A stretch of DNA of 37,766 nt from Saccoglossus kowalevskii (lineage: Eukaryota > Hemichordata > Enteropneusta > Harrimaniidae). The position numbers and the translations under genes are program-made. The notes under the pieces were generated by a model that worked only from the letters and a program-made list of their open reading frames with translations, was not told where the DNA came from and did not search any database. Below are positions 12,196 to 22,753 of this stretch, piece after piece. Each line of letters begins with the position of its first letter. Within the stretch, counting starts at the first letter, position 1. The stretch is taken from NCBI RefSeq assembly GCF_000003605.2, contig NW_003151255.1, positions 748,429-786,194 of the forward strand, written 5' to 3'.

Positions 12196-15100
12196 CTATA
12201 AATAAAGAACAGAACATTGAACAGAAAGGTAATAACATGATTCTATATGTAAAACACAGTATATAATTTATAGGTATTATTATACGATGTAATGTATAAT
12301 TTACCTGAGTTTCAGCACATGGTTCGAATGTAAACTTCTGCAATGCTCGAACCAGCCCAATCTTTGCCTCCATCAATGCGAATCTCATTCCAATACAGTT
12401 ACGAGGACCAGCACCAAAAGGTATCCATGCATATGGGTGACGTTTAGCTTTTTCTTCCTTGCTGAACCTTAATGATGAATATGTTCAGATAATATTTCAT
12501 TAATGCCTGTGAATAATTGTATTTGACTGAAAAATATTGCGCCAAACACACTAACAGTAAATTAACAGTAACAGGTACAAACCCAAGATGGCTTGGTTAA
12601 TTTTGAGTGAACTTGTTTTATTAAAACGTCGAGGTTATTTCTAGTTCTCTAGTATACAACCTACAATCTCGTGTGTTAACTTTAAGTACGTCACCAGCTT
12701 GCATTGTTACATTTGCAATGCTTACCTTTCGGGAATGAACTTGTCCGGATCTGGGTAAATATCAGGATCGTGGTGAATTCCATAAATAGAACCGACTACA
12801 GTCATTCCACTAGGTATCTTTATTCCATTGATATTGACATCTTTGTTACATTTACGATCAAATCTGTCAATTGTATGTGTGCAACATTTAATTTATTAAT
12901 TTTAAGTTATGTAGAGTTTTGTGTCTATCGGACAATACAGAAGTCCATATAGACAAGGGCATATATGCATACATAAACAATCTTGGGCAAGAGATGAAGT
13001 AACACAACCAAACAACAATCTTACATGCACATGATGTATTTAACATGGCCATTGAAAGGCCGTACCTGTGTATGCGAGGGGGGAAATAACTAAAACGCAC
13101 TAAGTATCGTGAATTAATGGCAATGAAAAATTGGGTTATTTATGGTAAAGCGTACCTTGTTGCCGGTGGATATTTTCTTAATGTCTCGGAAACAACCATA
13201 TCTAGATATGTCATATCGGAAACAGCATCATAACCAACCTCCTCGTAGCTGAGCATGACATTGTCGATTTCTTTATGTAACGTGTCTTGTACTTCGGGGT
13301 TTGTTGCCAGATTATAACAGACAAACGCCAATAGCGTACTTGTAGTTTCGTAACCAGCAAAGAAGAACAATAATGACTAATAACAAAATGAAAAAAATAA
13401 TTGATTCGTATAAATTGAAACGGCATAATTAGTGACTTAATTAGAAATGTCAATATTTCAATCACCTTTCATTCAATTTATTTTTTGGTTAAGCGTCTTC
13501 ATATGATAAATGTTTGAATGTAATTAATCTCTTTTTCACCACCCCATGTGCGACATTTAAAAACGTTTTTTCACAGTCGCTGGAAATGTTATTCGGGTTA
13601 GTCTAAAATAAATCTGTCCCCCATGTTCCCGCTCACCTGTCCCACAATTTCATCGCGGGTAAATCCTTTGTGAATTTTCATTGATGAAGATGGATCGTCT
13701 TTGACAAATTCTACTTTGTTCTCCCCTTCATGCTTATCCTCTTCATATTCTTTGTTCTTCATGTACTTTTCATATACATCGTGGGCATTCATCATCAATT
13801 GTAGAAAATCTATTCTCTGAAAGAAATACAACATACAAAATATAAAATACTTTGTAATATGTTACATACGAGTAATGTAGAAATCGAGTACATCTTCACA
13901 TCTTACTGCATTTTTGACACTCATCTCACCTTTGACATTCAGTCCACTTACCTGGTTCGAATCTGCGGTTGATTTTCGCATCTGAATAGCTTCATCAGTA
14001 ACTTGCACGAAGAAATTCAGAATTTTTCGCGGAATAAAGGCGACGTCGAAATAGTTCAAAATTGGAACAAGAAATGGGAAGAACACTGCAAAACAAGTAT
14101 CGACATAATTACTAATGTATTCATCGATCCGCTAAATTTGTACATTGTAATCATGATGTGGATCGAGATAACTCGTTCTCTAACGTACACATCATAGAAC
14201 ACCACAATCCGGTTCCTGCATGATTAGATGTATTATATACAACGGTGAATAATTGTATTTATGTTGTCTACTACATTGTTCGTTTCAGAAAATTGTAAGT
14301 GTTTAATTTAATATTGCTGTTGTTATCAAGTCAGACTTGGTAATTATGGTGAATTATTATAATTGAACATTATCGTTTTTATCTTATAATCTTATAACTA
14401 GTCCTCCTTGCCACGCAGTAATATAACGAGGTGTATGGTTATATTCAGAATAAGTAGTTACTGTACATATGGGTTTCACGTGAGGAGAAAAATGTGCGCA
14501 CTATTTTATTTCAAAACATGCGACAACACTTGAATTGTTTGGCCCGTACATTTTCCCATGCAATATGGTGTGTGTGTTTGTCGGTTGTTTTGTTTTTTCG
14601 AGCTAGTGAATTCTATTAGTTTACAAATATTCGCTTGTTAGACTACGTTGGTGATACTTACATACAATTAATACCACAGGACTAAACAAACTGAACTTGA
14701 AGGCTTTCTTTATATTCACCACAAACGGGTGGTCTGGTTGCGACTGCGAATTAACATCGAGTCCAAATCCAGCACTACCAATGCTGTCAATTACAAAACT
14801 TCCAAACATTCTGCAATATGAGCGACAGAACATCATTATTAAATCTTTCACTACAGAACATAGTGTTGAAATTTAAAAATCAAATGCCTGTACGATATTT
14901 TATATTTGTTTTATGCAATGTTTAATTCCCAGAATTATTGAGGTGAAAATCCGAAAAAGACAGCACTGAAAATCGGTATTCCTACTCCTAAAATAAATCA
15001 ATTGTTTACACTGGTAATGCAGTCATATGATTGCCTTAACCGAATACGTGATTCAAAATGGCTGCTTATTTGATGGGTAAACGACTAGAGGTACGCAAAT

Positions 15101-18100
15101 GACATCAACATTCTGTGATTTTTTTCGAGGTTATTTTCATTAAATTAAATACTTACTCTTTGATTTCAACTGGTTTTTCCGAGTCACAGTGATTTTTCAA
15201 GTTATTCACCAACTCAGTGGCACACCGATTTATAAGAGGGGACATCTGTAAATTGCAATCAAACACAGTGAATTGTTAAACGGAATATATGAATACTTTT
15301 TGGAGGATTCAATGATGCCTTTGTTAGATTCATGCTTATTGTCGTGGTCCACCCGTGATTCAACACCTATTGTTTTTCCAACTAACTTGAAATGCAATAC
15401 AAGTAAAATATAGCTAGTTGGCAGACGTAGACGGGGTGGGGATTTTCCGAAAGATGTATGTCGTGTCTAAAGTACATGCATGTGCATGATGGCTGAGAAG
15501 TGCTAAGCTGTGCATTGCAGCTAGTGAACATGACAATAACAATTTTGCAATTGTAATTAGCGATGTGAAGGGGTTACATGCTCATTTATGCCCATAGGAT
15601 AATAAATGAATGCGATAGAACTAATCAACTGACAGTGTTTAATTTGCTAAATGTTCACTTATGTTTGGCCTTTAAATACGAGGTACTCTAAGGATACATT
15701 GGCAGGTTACTTGTCCCTTGACGTTCTCGGGGTGGGACAATATCACAGAGCGTTTAAGTTGCTCATCCCTGTTGTACATCGAGCTGCTGTGGAAAAACAG
15801 CAAAAGTCGAAAAAACGGCACAAACTCAACATTGGGGAAACAAACAAATTAATTAGGGATAGTCTTGGCATGCTGTTCAGGAGAGTCTCAATAGTTAGCC
15901 CAAAGTGTCGTTGTTTTCACCGGTTGTGTGTGCTGCGTAGTGAAAATGCCACCATGTTCGCTCCCGAGAATATGTCGACAAATTAGGTTAATAATAGGCA
16001 ACCACCCTCTGCTCGCATAAGCTTATTGATATTACTGACCAAGTTAGTGAACGTAAGTCGACGTGTCTCGCTATATACTATGCTGTGATATACGTACTCG
16101 ATCACTTTTTGGAGAATGCAAATACCAATGTCGAAACTGTAAATTGTCGGCATACTGTGACGTATGTCGTAGTAAAATATGACCCAGTTAGTTTCCATAA
16201 TGTGAATGCGTCATTATTCACGATGTTAAACTTACCAGTTTCATTTTAGCGCCACTGAATGAAGGGGTCAGAGTGTTCCGCGCCCCTCTCCAGTGGTCAT
16301 CGAGTAGCACAGTAAGGCCTGAATCTAAAGGTCTACTTTTCAGTGGGAGTACCTGTGATATGCGAGGCAAAAATAATGAAATAAGCATTTCAATGTATTC
16401 TTAGTTTCGTGTTTACAGTTAAATATCAGTAGCAAAACAGGTTGTCTGACGATACGCGATTATGGCACCTGAAATAGCTATGTAATCTGAACATACCCGT
16501 CTGTTGACGAAAGACCCAAAGTGTTTGACACATATCTGTTTACATATCTCTGGGTCGGCGAAGGTTATTACTGGTGTACGCCCTTCGTAGGCCCTATGTA
16601 TTTGGAGAAAAAAAAACATTCAAGATTATATTTCAGATGTATAACATATCCATTTCTAATATTGTGTTGGAATATAGGAAACATACATATACTGGCATAT
16701 AACCATCATGTTCTAAGCTACGCAGGTCATTTCTAATAGAATCGATCTGTATTTGTTGTGCATATTGATTTTTTAAAATATATGTTATCCTTCGACAGTT
16801 CAGAGTTGATATGACTGAACTTCTACAGTGATTCTGTTTAACCAACAATTTTTCCGTAATCACTAGTATGTCATTCTTTGGGTCAGAAATAACTCACGAA
16901 AGGAAGATTTAGTCTGACGACCACAGTTTGACATTTGTAGTTCACGTCCGATTGCCAGTCATTGAGTATTATCGTAGAATGAATTGCATACGTTCAATTG
17001 TTGCGTTAAAAGCTGATAAAACACATTTTGTATTGTGAATCTACTTTAAATAAAATATATGTTGTGAAAAAGGTTTGAAGCAATTATTTTCACAACTAGT
17101 GTGTCTTTAGGTCGGGTTGGCCAAAGACTATAAAGACTATCTTCTCTATAGTCTTTGGGTTGACATAATGAATATTCTCCTCGTTTACACATTAAAATAG
17201 CTCAAAGTAGCCCAATGTGTAACAAATGAAGTTGACACGAGTTTGGCGAATATTTATACAAATCATTTAGCAAATACTGGCAAAAATATTAACGATTATC
17301 GTGAGGCATACATACCCATATACTTTGCCATATTTCTTTATCCATTCCAGATCCTTGTACTGAATCCCCTGTAGTGAAATGAGTTAACCAATCGTTGACT
17401 CGTTGCATGTATTGGTTAGTATGCAAAAACCTGTATCCAAGTAATCTGATTGGACCATGACAGACTATCTCAAAATACACCAAAATTCATACATACACAA
17501 ATTACATATTAAACTTAACGGAGATGGATTATAGAAAGACTCTTTTGCATTTAAAATACCACACCAGTCACTCGGCTTCACCATATATTATTAAACGCAT
17601 CTAGTAATGTTTGAATTGGTCAAGAATTCAAAGGAAAGGAAAAATCAAATTATGTGTATTCAATTCATATATAGCAATTGATACCAATTGTATGTGGTAT
17701 AGTGGTAATCGCATGAAGAGATTTCCTACAGGAAACATAGTCGTCATAAATCAGTGTGTTGCTAATTGTGGCGCCCTCTGTTATGCAATTCGATACAGGC
17801 ACAGTGCTACGGTAAATTATGAACCTATTATTTTATAGTAGGTCCTTGGGTAAATGTAGTGCAAAAATCTACCTCTCTGTATTGCAGCATGTTACCAAAT
17901 AGTGGCCATGGTGACGGACCGGGGATTCCCATTTTCTTTAAAGTTGAAAACGTCCATGTTGAATATCTACGGGAATATAGAAATGTATAAGATTGTGTTT
18001 GCCCATCGTCCGATTTGCACGGTTTCGCTAGAACCGACCATCAATGACCGTCCTTACGAAACCGTGCGTGGTCGTGTTGGGAAAAGCTTTATTTGACCTC

Positions 18101-19865
18101 AGTTACATGAATGATTGGATTGAACGCAGTTGGATTCGATACAATAACAGCAAGCCTCATAAATTTCAAATTAAACCAATAGATTGTGTCATCGTATATC
18201 ACGCCATAGCTTAACTGACAAAAACATGTGACCCGCGGTTGATTTCACATGGAAACGTGCCACAGCACGAGACTACGTATTCGAGACTTTGTATTCGTAT
18301 ACCACTGAAACGCAGAGGATCACGCACCGTTGTTTTACAGGTGCATTGTGGGAATTGTGCCAACTTGAAGGTATAATGGTGAGGCGACGGCCAAATAAAT
18401 GAAACTTGACAGGTAACGATGGTTTATGCCTGTCCTACCTGCTCACAATTTTACTGCTATAATAACAAATAATTCCAATTTTACAGATGAATGTATCTTT
18501 CAGTAAAAGATACGTACTTTGTAGTGCGGTTTCATATCATGAAGAAATGCAAACCATTATGACATTAAAATGATGTGTCACCTGGACAGGTCGGTCTCCT
18601 TGGTTTCAAAGAAATGGATTTATATACATAATGTACACATACCGGATATGATTCAGATAGGTAGCGTTGGTATGTACTGACTAGCATAAGCCTATACTAT
18701 CTGAGGCTGGTGAGGTCACACCTGGTAATATCAGAAGCATTGTAGTATGAATATCGAACATGATGTGCCTCTGATGCAAGTCATTTGATTCAAAATAGCC
18801 GACTGACAGACTTACTAACGGTATTTTAAATTGGTTTACTCTCCTGTAATATTTTGTACGAAGGCAGAAAAAAAGCGCGACGGACTCACTGGAATGCTAA
18901 ATATACAGATAATATAAAGTTTTTTTTTAGTATTCCCCAATCATCGGGAACCACAAATTTGCCATCAACGGCAATAATCAGTCGACCACAGTCGTCAGGG
19001 AACGACAAATTCCCGATGTTTGATAACAATCGTGACTGTGCCATACCATACTATTTTTAGAATAGCTTTTATATTACGAAATCATTGATAATCGGCAACC
19101 TGTAACCAAATATGTAGCCTATATAATATGCGTTTATATCCGTCGATTCAATTCAGTGGTGGCGCAAGGTTGGTGAGCAGACCCCCCTCCCCTCTCCATG
19201 CATAATTTCGTGCCGCCGGCTCTGTAATTTCTTTGTTTGATCATGAGTTACCACGGGGTTAACATGAGATCTGTGTTAACATCGATCTTAAGACAAAGTG
19301 GTCTGGTAAGTTTGAATCGTCAGCACTTCATTTTGAGTCATATTGCCAGTCGCCCCAGTCATAATCGTCATCGTCATCCTCTCAGTCCCATAGTCATCAC
19401 GTTACTGTGTGTATAGAGAGAACATAATATATACACGGCCACCACGACAAAGAAACTAATTTCATATGTACAAGTAAAACGAGCATAATGGCATACTAAT
19501 ATGATACAGTGTGGTGGTGTGACAAGACCACATGCTATTGACACGTTATCAATGACCCAACCGTGAACCATTTGGACTTTACACTACGTAGAGTCAATGC
19601 GCATGTCGCATGCGATTGAACAATTGCATTTGAAATGTATACATAAATACTACTCACAGAAGACTGTTCTTCACACAGTTCACACACGGACAAAGGCACC
19701 GCGTTAATACATACTTGGTCTATGTTTAGGTAGAACATGGCATCTACATAGCTACCACAAAATAATAATCTAGTTTCCTACTTACATGTAAAATAAGCAT
19801 AACGTCATAAAAGCAAGAAACAGGGTGGTTGGTGTGACAATACCGCATGCTATTGATAGGTCCAT
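12118..19865 (-). CDS. Cytochrome P450, CYP3-clade, complete 13-exon gene
   Basis: A haem-thiolate monooxygenase of the endoplasmic reticulum membrane, of the type that oxidises lipophilic xenobiotics and steroids. Minus-strand exons in coding order: 19865-19786, 17966-17873, 17368-17316, 16593-16497, 16352-16236, 15245-15157, 14810-14662, 14085-13952, 13816-13637, 13376-13156, 12863-12726, 12467-12305, 12195-12118. All junctions are in phase; 1593 nt, 530 residues (mammalian CYP3A are slightly over 500). Motifs in order: N-terminal hydrophobic anchor (residues 1-27), hinge [14 protein letters not shown], helix C WRGAR (W129, R133), helix I AGYETT (338-343), ExxR (E395-R398), PERF (449-452), haem loop [10 protein letters not shown] with Cys475. 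Nothing essential is missing. Exons of 94, 53, 89, 149 and 163 nt match the sizes I recall for mammalian CYP3A exons 2, 3, 6, 7 and 12. Residues 285-320 form a charged insertion. CYP3 clade membership follows from sequence and gene structure; the subfamily and substrate are unknown. Confidence 0.93.
12305..12467 (-). CDS. P450 exon 12 (haem-binding loop)
   Basis: 163 nt, donor GTAAAT. Contains [17 protein letters not shown] with the proximal Cys475, and ends PCAETQ in phase 0. Confidence 0.96.
12726..12863 (-). CDS. P450 exon 11
   Basis: 138 nt, acceptor TTGACAG, donor GTAAGC. Encodes [19 protein letters not shown] and [16 protein letters not shown], ending inside the PERF arginine codon. 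Confidence 0.94.
13156..13376 (-). CDS. P450 exon 10 (helix I and ExxR)
   Basis: 221 nt, acceptor TTATTAG, donor GTACGC. Contains the oxygen-activation motif AGYETT and the K-helix ETLR. The 5' and 3' boundaries differ from the mammalian CYP3A exon 10/11 positions I recall. Confidence 0.94.
13637..13816 (-). CDS. P450 exon 9 with charged insertion
   Basis: 180 nt, 60 codons, acceptor TTTCAG, donor GTGAGC. Starts [11 protein letters not shown], as in CYP3A. It then carries a Lys/Glu/Asp-rich stretch of about 35 residues longer than the CYP3A equivalent before [10 protein letters not shown]. Confidence 0.9.
13952..14085 (-). CDS. P450 exon 8
   Basis: 134 nt, acceptor TTTTGCAG, donor GTAAGT. 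Encodes [20 protein letters not shown], corresponding to the CYP3 F-G region, and ends TADSNQ. Confidence 0.92.
14662..14810 (-). CDS. P450 exon 7
   Basis: 149 nt, acceptor ATTGCAG, donor GTAAGT (chosen over a GTATGT seven bases earlier because it keeps phase and the CYP3A exon length). Encodes [20 protein letters not shown] and the F-helix region. Confidence 0.92.
15157..15245 (-). CDS. P450 exon 6
   Basis: 89 nt, acceptor TTTACAG, donor GTAAGT. Encodes [16 protein letters not shown] and EKPVEIK, the helix D/E region. Confidence 0.92.
15651..15986 (+). CDS. Unrecognised 111-codon open frame inside a P450 intron
   Basis: Open frame in P450 intron 5 on the opposite strand, more GC-rich than its surroundings, with a Lys/Arg-rich middle ([10 protein letters not shown]). 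No domain recognised. It may be an old transposon or processed-gene fragment, or chance. Confidence 0.15.
   Translation: MFTYVWPLNTRYSKDTLAGYLSLDVLGVGQYHRAFKLLIPVVHRAAVEKQQKSKKRHKLNIGETNKLIRDSLGMLFRRVSIVSPKCRCFHRLCVLRSENATMFAPENMSTN
16236..16352 (-). CDS. P450 exon 5 (helix C)
   Basis: 117 nt in phase 0 at both ends, donor GTAAGT. Contains [17 protein letters not shown], the W-x-x-x-R haem-propionate motif. Confidence 0.93.
16497..16593 (-). CDS. P450 exon 4
   Basis: 97 nt, acceptor ACATAG, donor GTATGT. Encodes [15 protein letters not shown] through HFGSFVNRR, the beta-1 sheet and helix B region. Confidence 0.93.
17121..17158. repeat. Perfect 12-bp inverted repeat in P450 intron 3
   Basis: CCAAAGACTATA at 17121-17132 and its exact reverse complement at 17147-17158, separated by 14 bases. 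A stable small hairpin on either strand; role unknown. Confidence 0.85.
17316..17368 (-). CDS. P450 exon 3
   Basis: 53 nt, acceptor CACTACAG, donor GTATGT. Encodes [17 protein letters not shown], the segment that in CYP3A reads ..KKYGKVWG, with the same length and phase. Confidence 0.92.
17873..17966 (-). CDS. P450 exon 2 (proline-rich hinge)
   Basis: 94 nt. Acceptor with pyrimidine tract ending CCCGTAG; donor GTAGAT. Encodes [17 protein letters not shown] and the following [14 protein letters not shown]. Confidence 0.92.
18017..18067. repeat. 11-bp inverted repeat near P450 exon 2
   Basis: GCACGGTTTCG at 18017-18027 and CGAAACCGTGC at 18057-18067 are perfect inverted repeats about 50 bp upstream of the exon 2 acceptor, in intron 1. 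Confidence 0.7.
19250..19680 (-). repeat. P450 promoter/first-exon duplicate, copy B (decayed)
   Basis: Related to the functional first-exon region. TCAATAGCATGTGG and GTCACACCACC match exon 1, but a deletion fuses the promoter segment (..GATAACGTGTC) directly to the middle of the exon. This removes the ATG and about 50 bp, and no donor remains. It cannot supply a first exon. Confidence 0.75.
19786..19865 (-). CDS. P450 exon 1 (start, membrane anchor)
   Basis: ATG at 19865-19863 is followed by [10 protein letters not shown] and a hydrophobic run ending TLCLFY. The donor is GTAAGT; it leaves in phase 2 and joins exon 2 to give YIYSTWTF. A TATA-like box lies about 75 bp upstream. Three related but defective copies of this region lie nearby, and only this copy splices in frame. 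Confidence 0.8.
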
Positions 19866-19938
19866 GTTAACTGCATTCAATAGTGTCCTTGCTTCTACGA
19901 CGACACGTTATCAATGACCCAACCGTGAAACATTTGCA

Positions 19939-19945
19939 CTTTATA
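19939..19945 (-). promoter_or_regulatory. TATA-like box of the P450 promoter
   Basis: TATAAAG on the minus strand, about 75 bp before the P450 ATG. The duplicated copy C has TATAAT at the matching distance (about 72 bp) from its own ATG. Transcription start is inferred, not seen. Confidence 0.5.
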
Positions 19946-20556
19946 TTAGGTGGGGTTAATGCGCATGTCTCATGCGATCGAGAAATTGCACAATTCATAT
20001 GCAACACACGGAAGACGGCCACGATTATTATCTTATAGAGGGTGTGTCATCAGAAACTGTACAAAATATTTGCCCCCTTAGGTTTGTACTAATCGATTGT
20101 TTCCACGATGAATTTTCTGTATTCGTTTTTACACTATGTGAAGATTGTTTTCTGCTATTCCATTTCCAGTTCTGTCATCAGCCAATGCAGAGTTTCCATC
20201 GGTGACGCGTGAAAATAAATCTAACAAAATAAAAAAACATTATGGTAATTTATGGTAACATACATAATGTAAGTTTGTAAAAAGTAACGTTGGCCGGTGA
20301 TTGATGATCTTTTTTCTGGCTTGTATTCTAAAAACTCTTGTCACACCGCCAACGATGTGAGTGATACAGGGCGGTTCGTAAAATATTTATCATCACCAGG
20401 GCAACAATAATGGCCAAGACCCCGGGCCAAAACCGTAAGCTAATATGACAGTTTTTTTATGTGTTTCATAATTAATAATCGGCAACTTGACATGTAACAT
20501 GCTTTTTGACGCTGATGTGAAAACAACCGACGATTTTCTTGTTAGATAATGTATTA

Positions 20557-20790
20557 GACTATTAGAAGGTAACATGGGATGAACTCAAAGGTCGATCTGA
20601 GACACAACGCTGTCTGGTAAGTTTGAATTGTCAGCGCTTCTTTTAGGTGCAGGAAACTCTCATTGTCGACCTTCTCCGAGTCCTCATAAAAATCGTCCCC
20701 TAGAATAGCTTCCCTTTCATAATCGTCATCGTCCCAGTCAACAAATTCACTCGGAAAACGATTTTCTTTCGCTTGGACATAGTCGCCGCG
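20557..20790 (-). other. Acidic 78-codon open frame within copy C
   Basis: A stop-to-stop frame without Met contains FVDWDDDDYEREAILGDDFY and ends FEFIPCYLLIV. The corresponding part of copy B keeps the DDDDY core but stops soon after. No homology recognised. It could be a relic exon captured in the duplication or a compositional accident of the repeated GATGAC. Confidence 0.25.
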
Positions 20791-21200
20791 TTACTGCATG
20801 ATCTATTCGTAAATGGAACATGGCATCTACACAGCTACCACAACTAATGTATTTTACATGTAAAATAACTATAATGACATACAGACACGAAATACAGTGT
20901 AGCTGGTGTAACAAGAACGCAAGCTATAGATAGGTCCATGTTAAAATTCAATATCGTCTTTGCTTCAACGAAGATACGTTATCGATGTCACGACCGTGAA
21001 CCGTTTGGGCATTATATCAGGTAGGGTCAAATCATATGTCACACACTATCAAAACATTGCACGATTCATATGCAATATATACGTACTACACAGGACACCA
21101 CTAATGTTTATTTTGTGAACGCATCGTATTGAAAAAGATGTGTATAGTAATAAAAAATACATTAAAGTTAACTGACACGTAAAAATGAATCTAACAAAAT
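20570..21200 (-). repeat. P450 promoter/first-exon duplicate, copy C
   Basis: Retains ATG (20939-20937), MDLSIACVLVTPATLYF, a TATAAT-like box and a GT donor at 20857. The exon (20939-20858) is 82 nt instead of 80, so splicing to P450 exon 2 would shift frame and stop within ten codons. A decayed alternative first exon, or an exon that serves another purpose. Confidence 0.75.
20858..20939 (-). pseudogene. P450 exon 1 relic in copy C
   Basis: Begins MDLSIACVLVTPATLYF, clearly related to the real exon 1. Two extra bases upstream of the donor break phase. Confidence 0.7.
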
Positions 21201-21264
21201 ATAATAGTTTTATCGTAAAATATACACATGCATTCTATCCTGTTTAAATTATTTTATTATTTTC

Positions 21265-21375
21265 TGTTAACTGCATCCAATGTCATCTTTGCTTCCACGA
21301 ATGACCCGATCGACCGTGGACCATTTGGACCTTGCATAGATAGGGCCAATGCGCGTATGTAAGTGTATTGATGCG
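21265..21375 (-). repeat. P450 promoter duplicate, copy D (fragment)
   Basis: Matches only the promoter/5'UTR part: GTTAACTGCATCCAATG, TTTGCTTCCACGA and ACCGTGGACCATTTGGAC. No exon 1 sequence follows. Confidence 0.65.
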
Positions 21376-21743
21376 TCCAGGGCAAAAACGTGTCCAATAT
21401 GTAACGATTTCCATTGAAACATGTTAACCACCTGCTTTTAATTTCATTCCTTTTTATACCAGATTTGAAGCTGTGGGAATTAAATATAAAAACAGTCCCG
21501 AGTTCATATTGCAGCCTGGATGTGTACCCGGCCCCTGTGCGTCAAGTGTTTAACGTAATGAAAAATTACACAATGACTGCTGGTTGGTATCAAATGTATG
21601 TTTTGAGAAACGTAATGTAATATATGAAAATCGAAAAATGACAGACGTGTCTAACCGTGACATTGGATATAGCTGAACAATAACATATATTTAAAAATGA
21701 AAATCTCCCACCTGCAAATCATTCACTACAAAATAAAATGATT

Positions 21744-21824
21744 AGTAAAGCACATTCGCGCATGGTTAGTACTTGCATGGGAGACATTCTGAGTAAACAA
21801 GCTGTTGGAATTTATTCCTTTTCT
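21744..21824 (+). pseudogene. 5S rRNA 3'-half-like segment, unit 1
   Basis: AGTAAAGCACATTCGCG, then TGGTTAGTACTTGCATGGGA, closely resembles the box A to box C part of animal 5S rRNA genes. The 5' half is missing and the box A region is the most degraded of the three. Confidence 0.7.
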
Positions 21825-22672
21825 TTCATCACACACATGGTAAAAATATAAAGCAACGTTCCTGCATTCTTTCTTACTGTGATGTCAATCATTTACAGTG
21901 GAGTATCGTGGAATTGTATATTTTTAAATTAATGAAACTTTTCAAATTCCTTCTAATTTTCAAGAATAGGTTGATGCTATCGGCTCGCAGTAGGATTTAA
22001 ACTGCTAAAACACCGTGCAAAGTTGTTTAAAGTGAAAGCAAAATTGTGCAAAGTTGGTACATGTATTTGTATTATATATGACCTAAACTGTTGATATACA
22101 GAAACGCGCAGTTGTAATGTCGACAACTTTAATAAAAGCCAGTAGACAGCAGCCTATATATGTTCACATTATCTGACTGTAAAATGTGCGAAAACAGTGT
22201 GCAAAGTTGGAAAAACGATTAAAATCTTGGCGGCGTTGCTTGTATATTTAACATAAGTCATTGTCATGACAACCCCGCAGTTAAATTTCGAAAACATTAA
22301 GTAAATGTCTCTAAAATGCCTCACGTATATGCGATTATCACAATAGCGAAACGAGAAATCAACAACAAAATGCTTACAAAGTTGAGAAAAGCGATTTCAA
22401 AGTAAGTAGATTCATTCAGGATTGTTACCTGTGATGTCATACTAACAAGTCCTACAGTTAAAAGTTCGAAAATATGAATAGACATTTTTTAAATTGCCGT
22501 TAAACAAGCGCAGTGTTACTCGAAGCTTGTAGAGGTCATAGGTCAATTCTAGAAGGTACTTGTGCAAGCGATGTCAATTTTAAAACATTCAAAAACATGA
22601 AATAGTCACCAATTCGAATAAATTTCAAATAACTAATGCTGCTGTGTAGTTAGATGGTCGACCAATTTCGAA

Positions 22673-22753
22673 AGTAAAGCACAATCGGGCGTGGTTAGTA
22701 CTCGCATGGGAGACTCCATGAGTGAACAACCCGTTGGATATTTTACTTTTTGT
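22673..22753 (+). pseudogene. 5S rRNA 3'-half-like segment, unit 2
   Basis: AGTAAAGCACAATCGGGC, then TGGTTAGTACTCGCATGGGA, followed by GACTCCATGAGTGAACAACC and a T-rich stretch that could act as a Pol III terminator. Box C has one change relative to units 1 and 3. Confidence 0.75.

Larger units (their letters stand above)
19720..20220 (-). repeat. P450 promoter/first-exon unit, copy A (functional copy)
   Basis: Holds exon 1 and its TATA box. Its flanks (the ACATGGCATCTACA block on the intron side, the CCGTGAAACATTTG block and a far AATCTAACAAAATA block on the promoter side) recur in copies C and partly in B and D. Confidence 0.75.
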
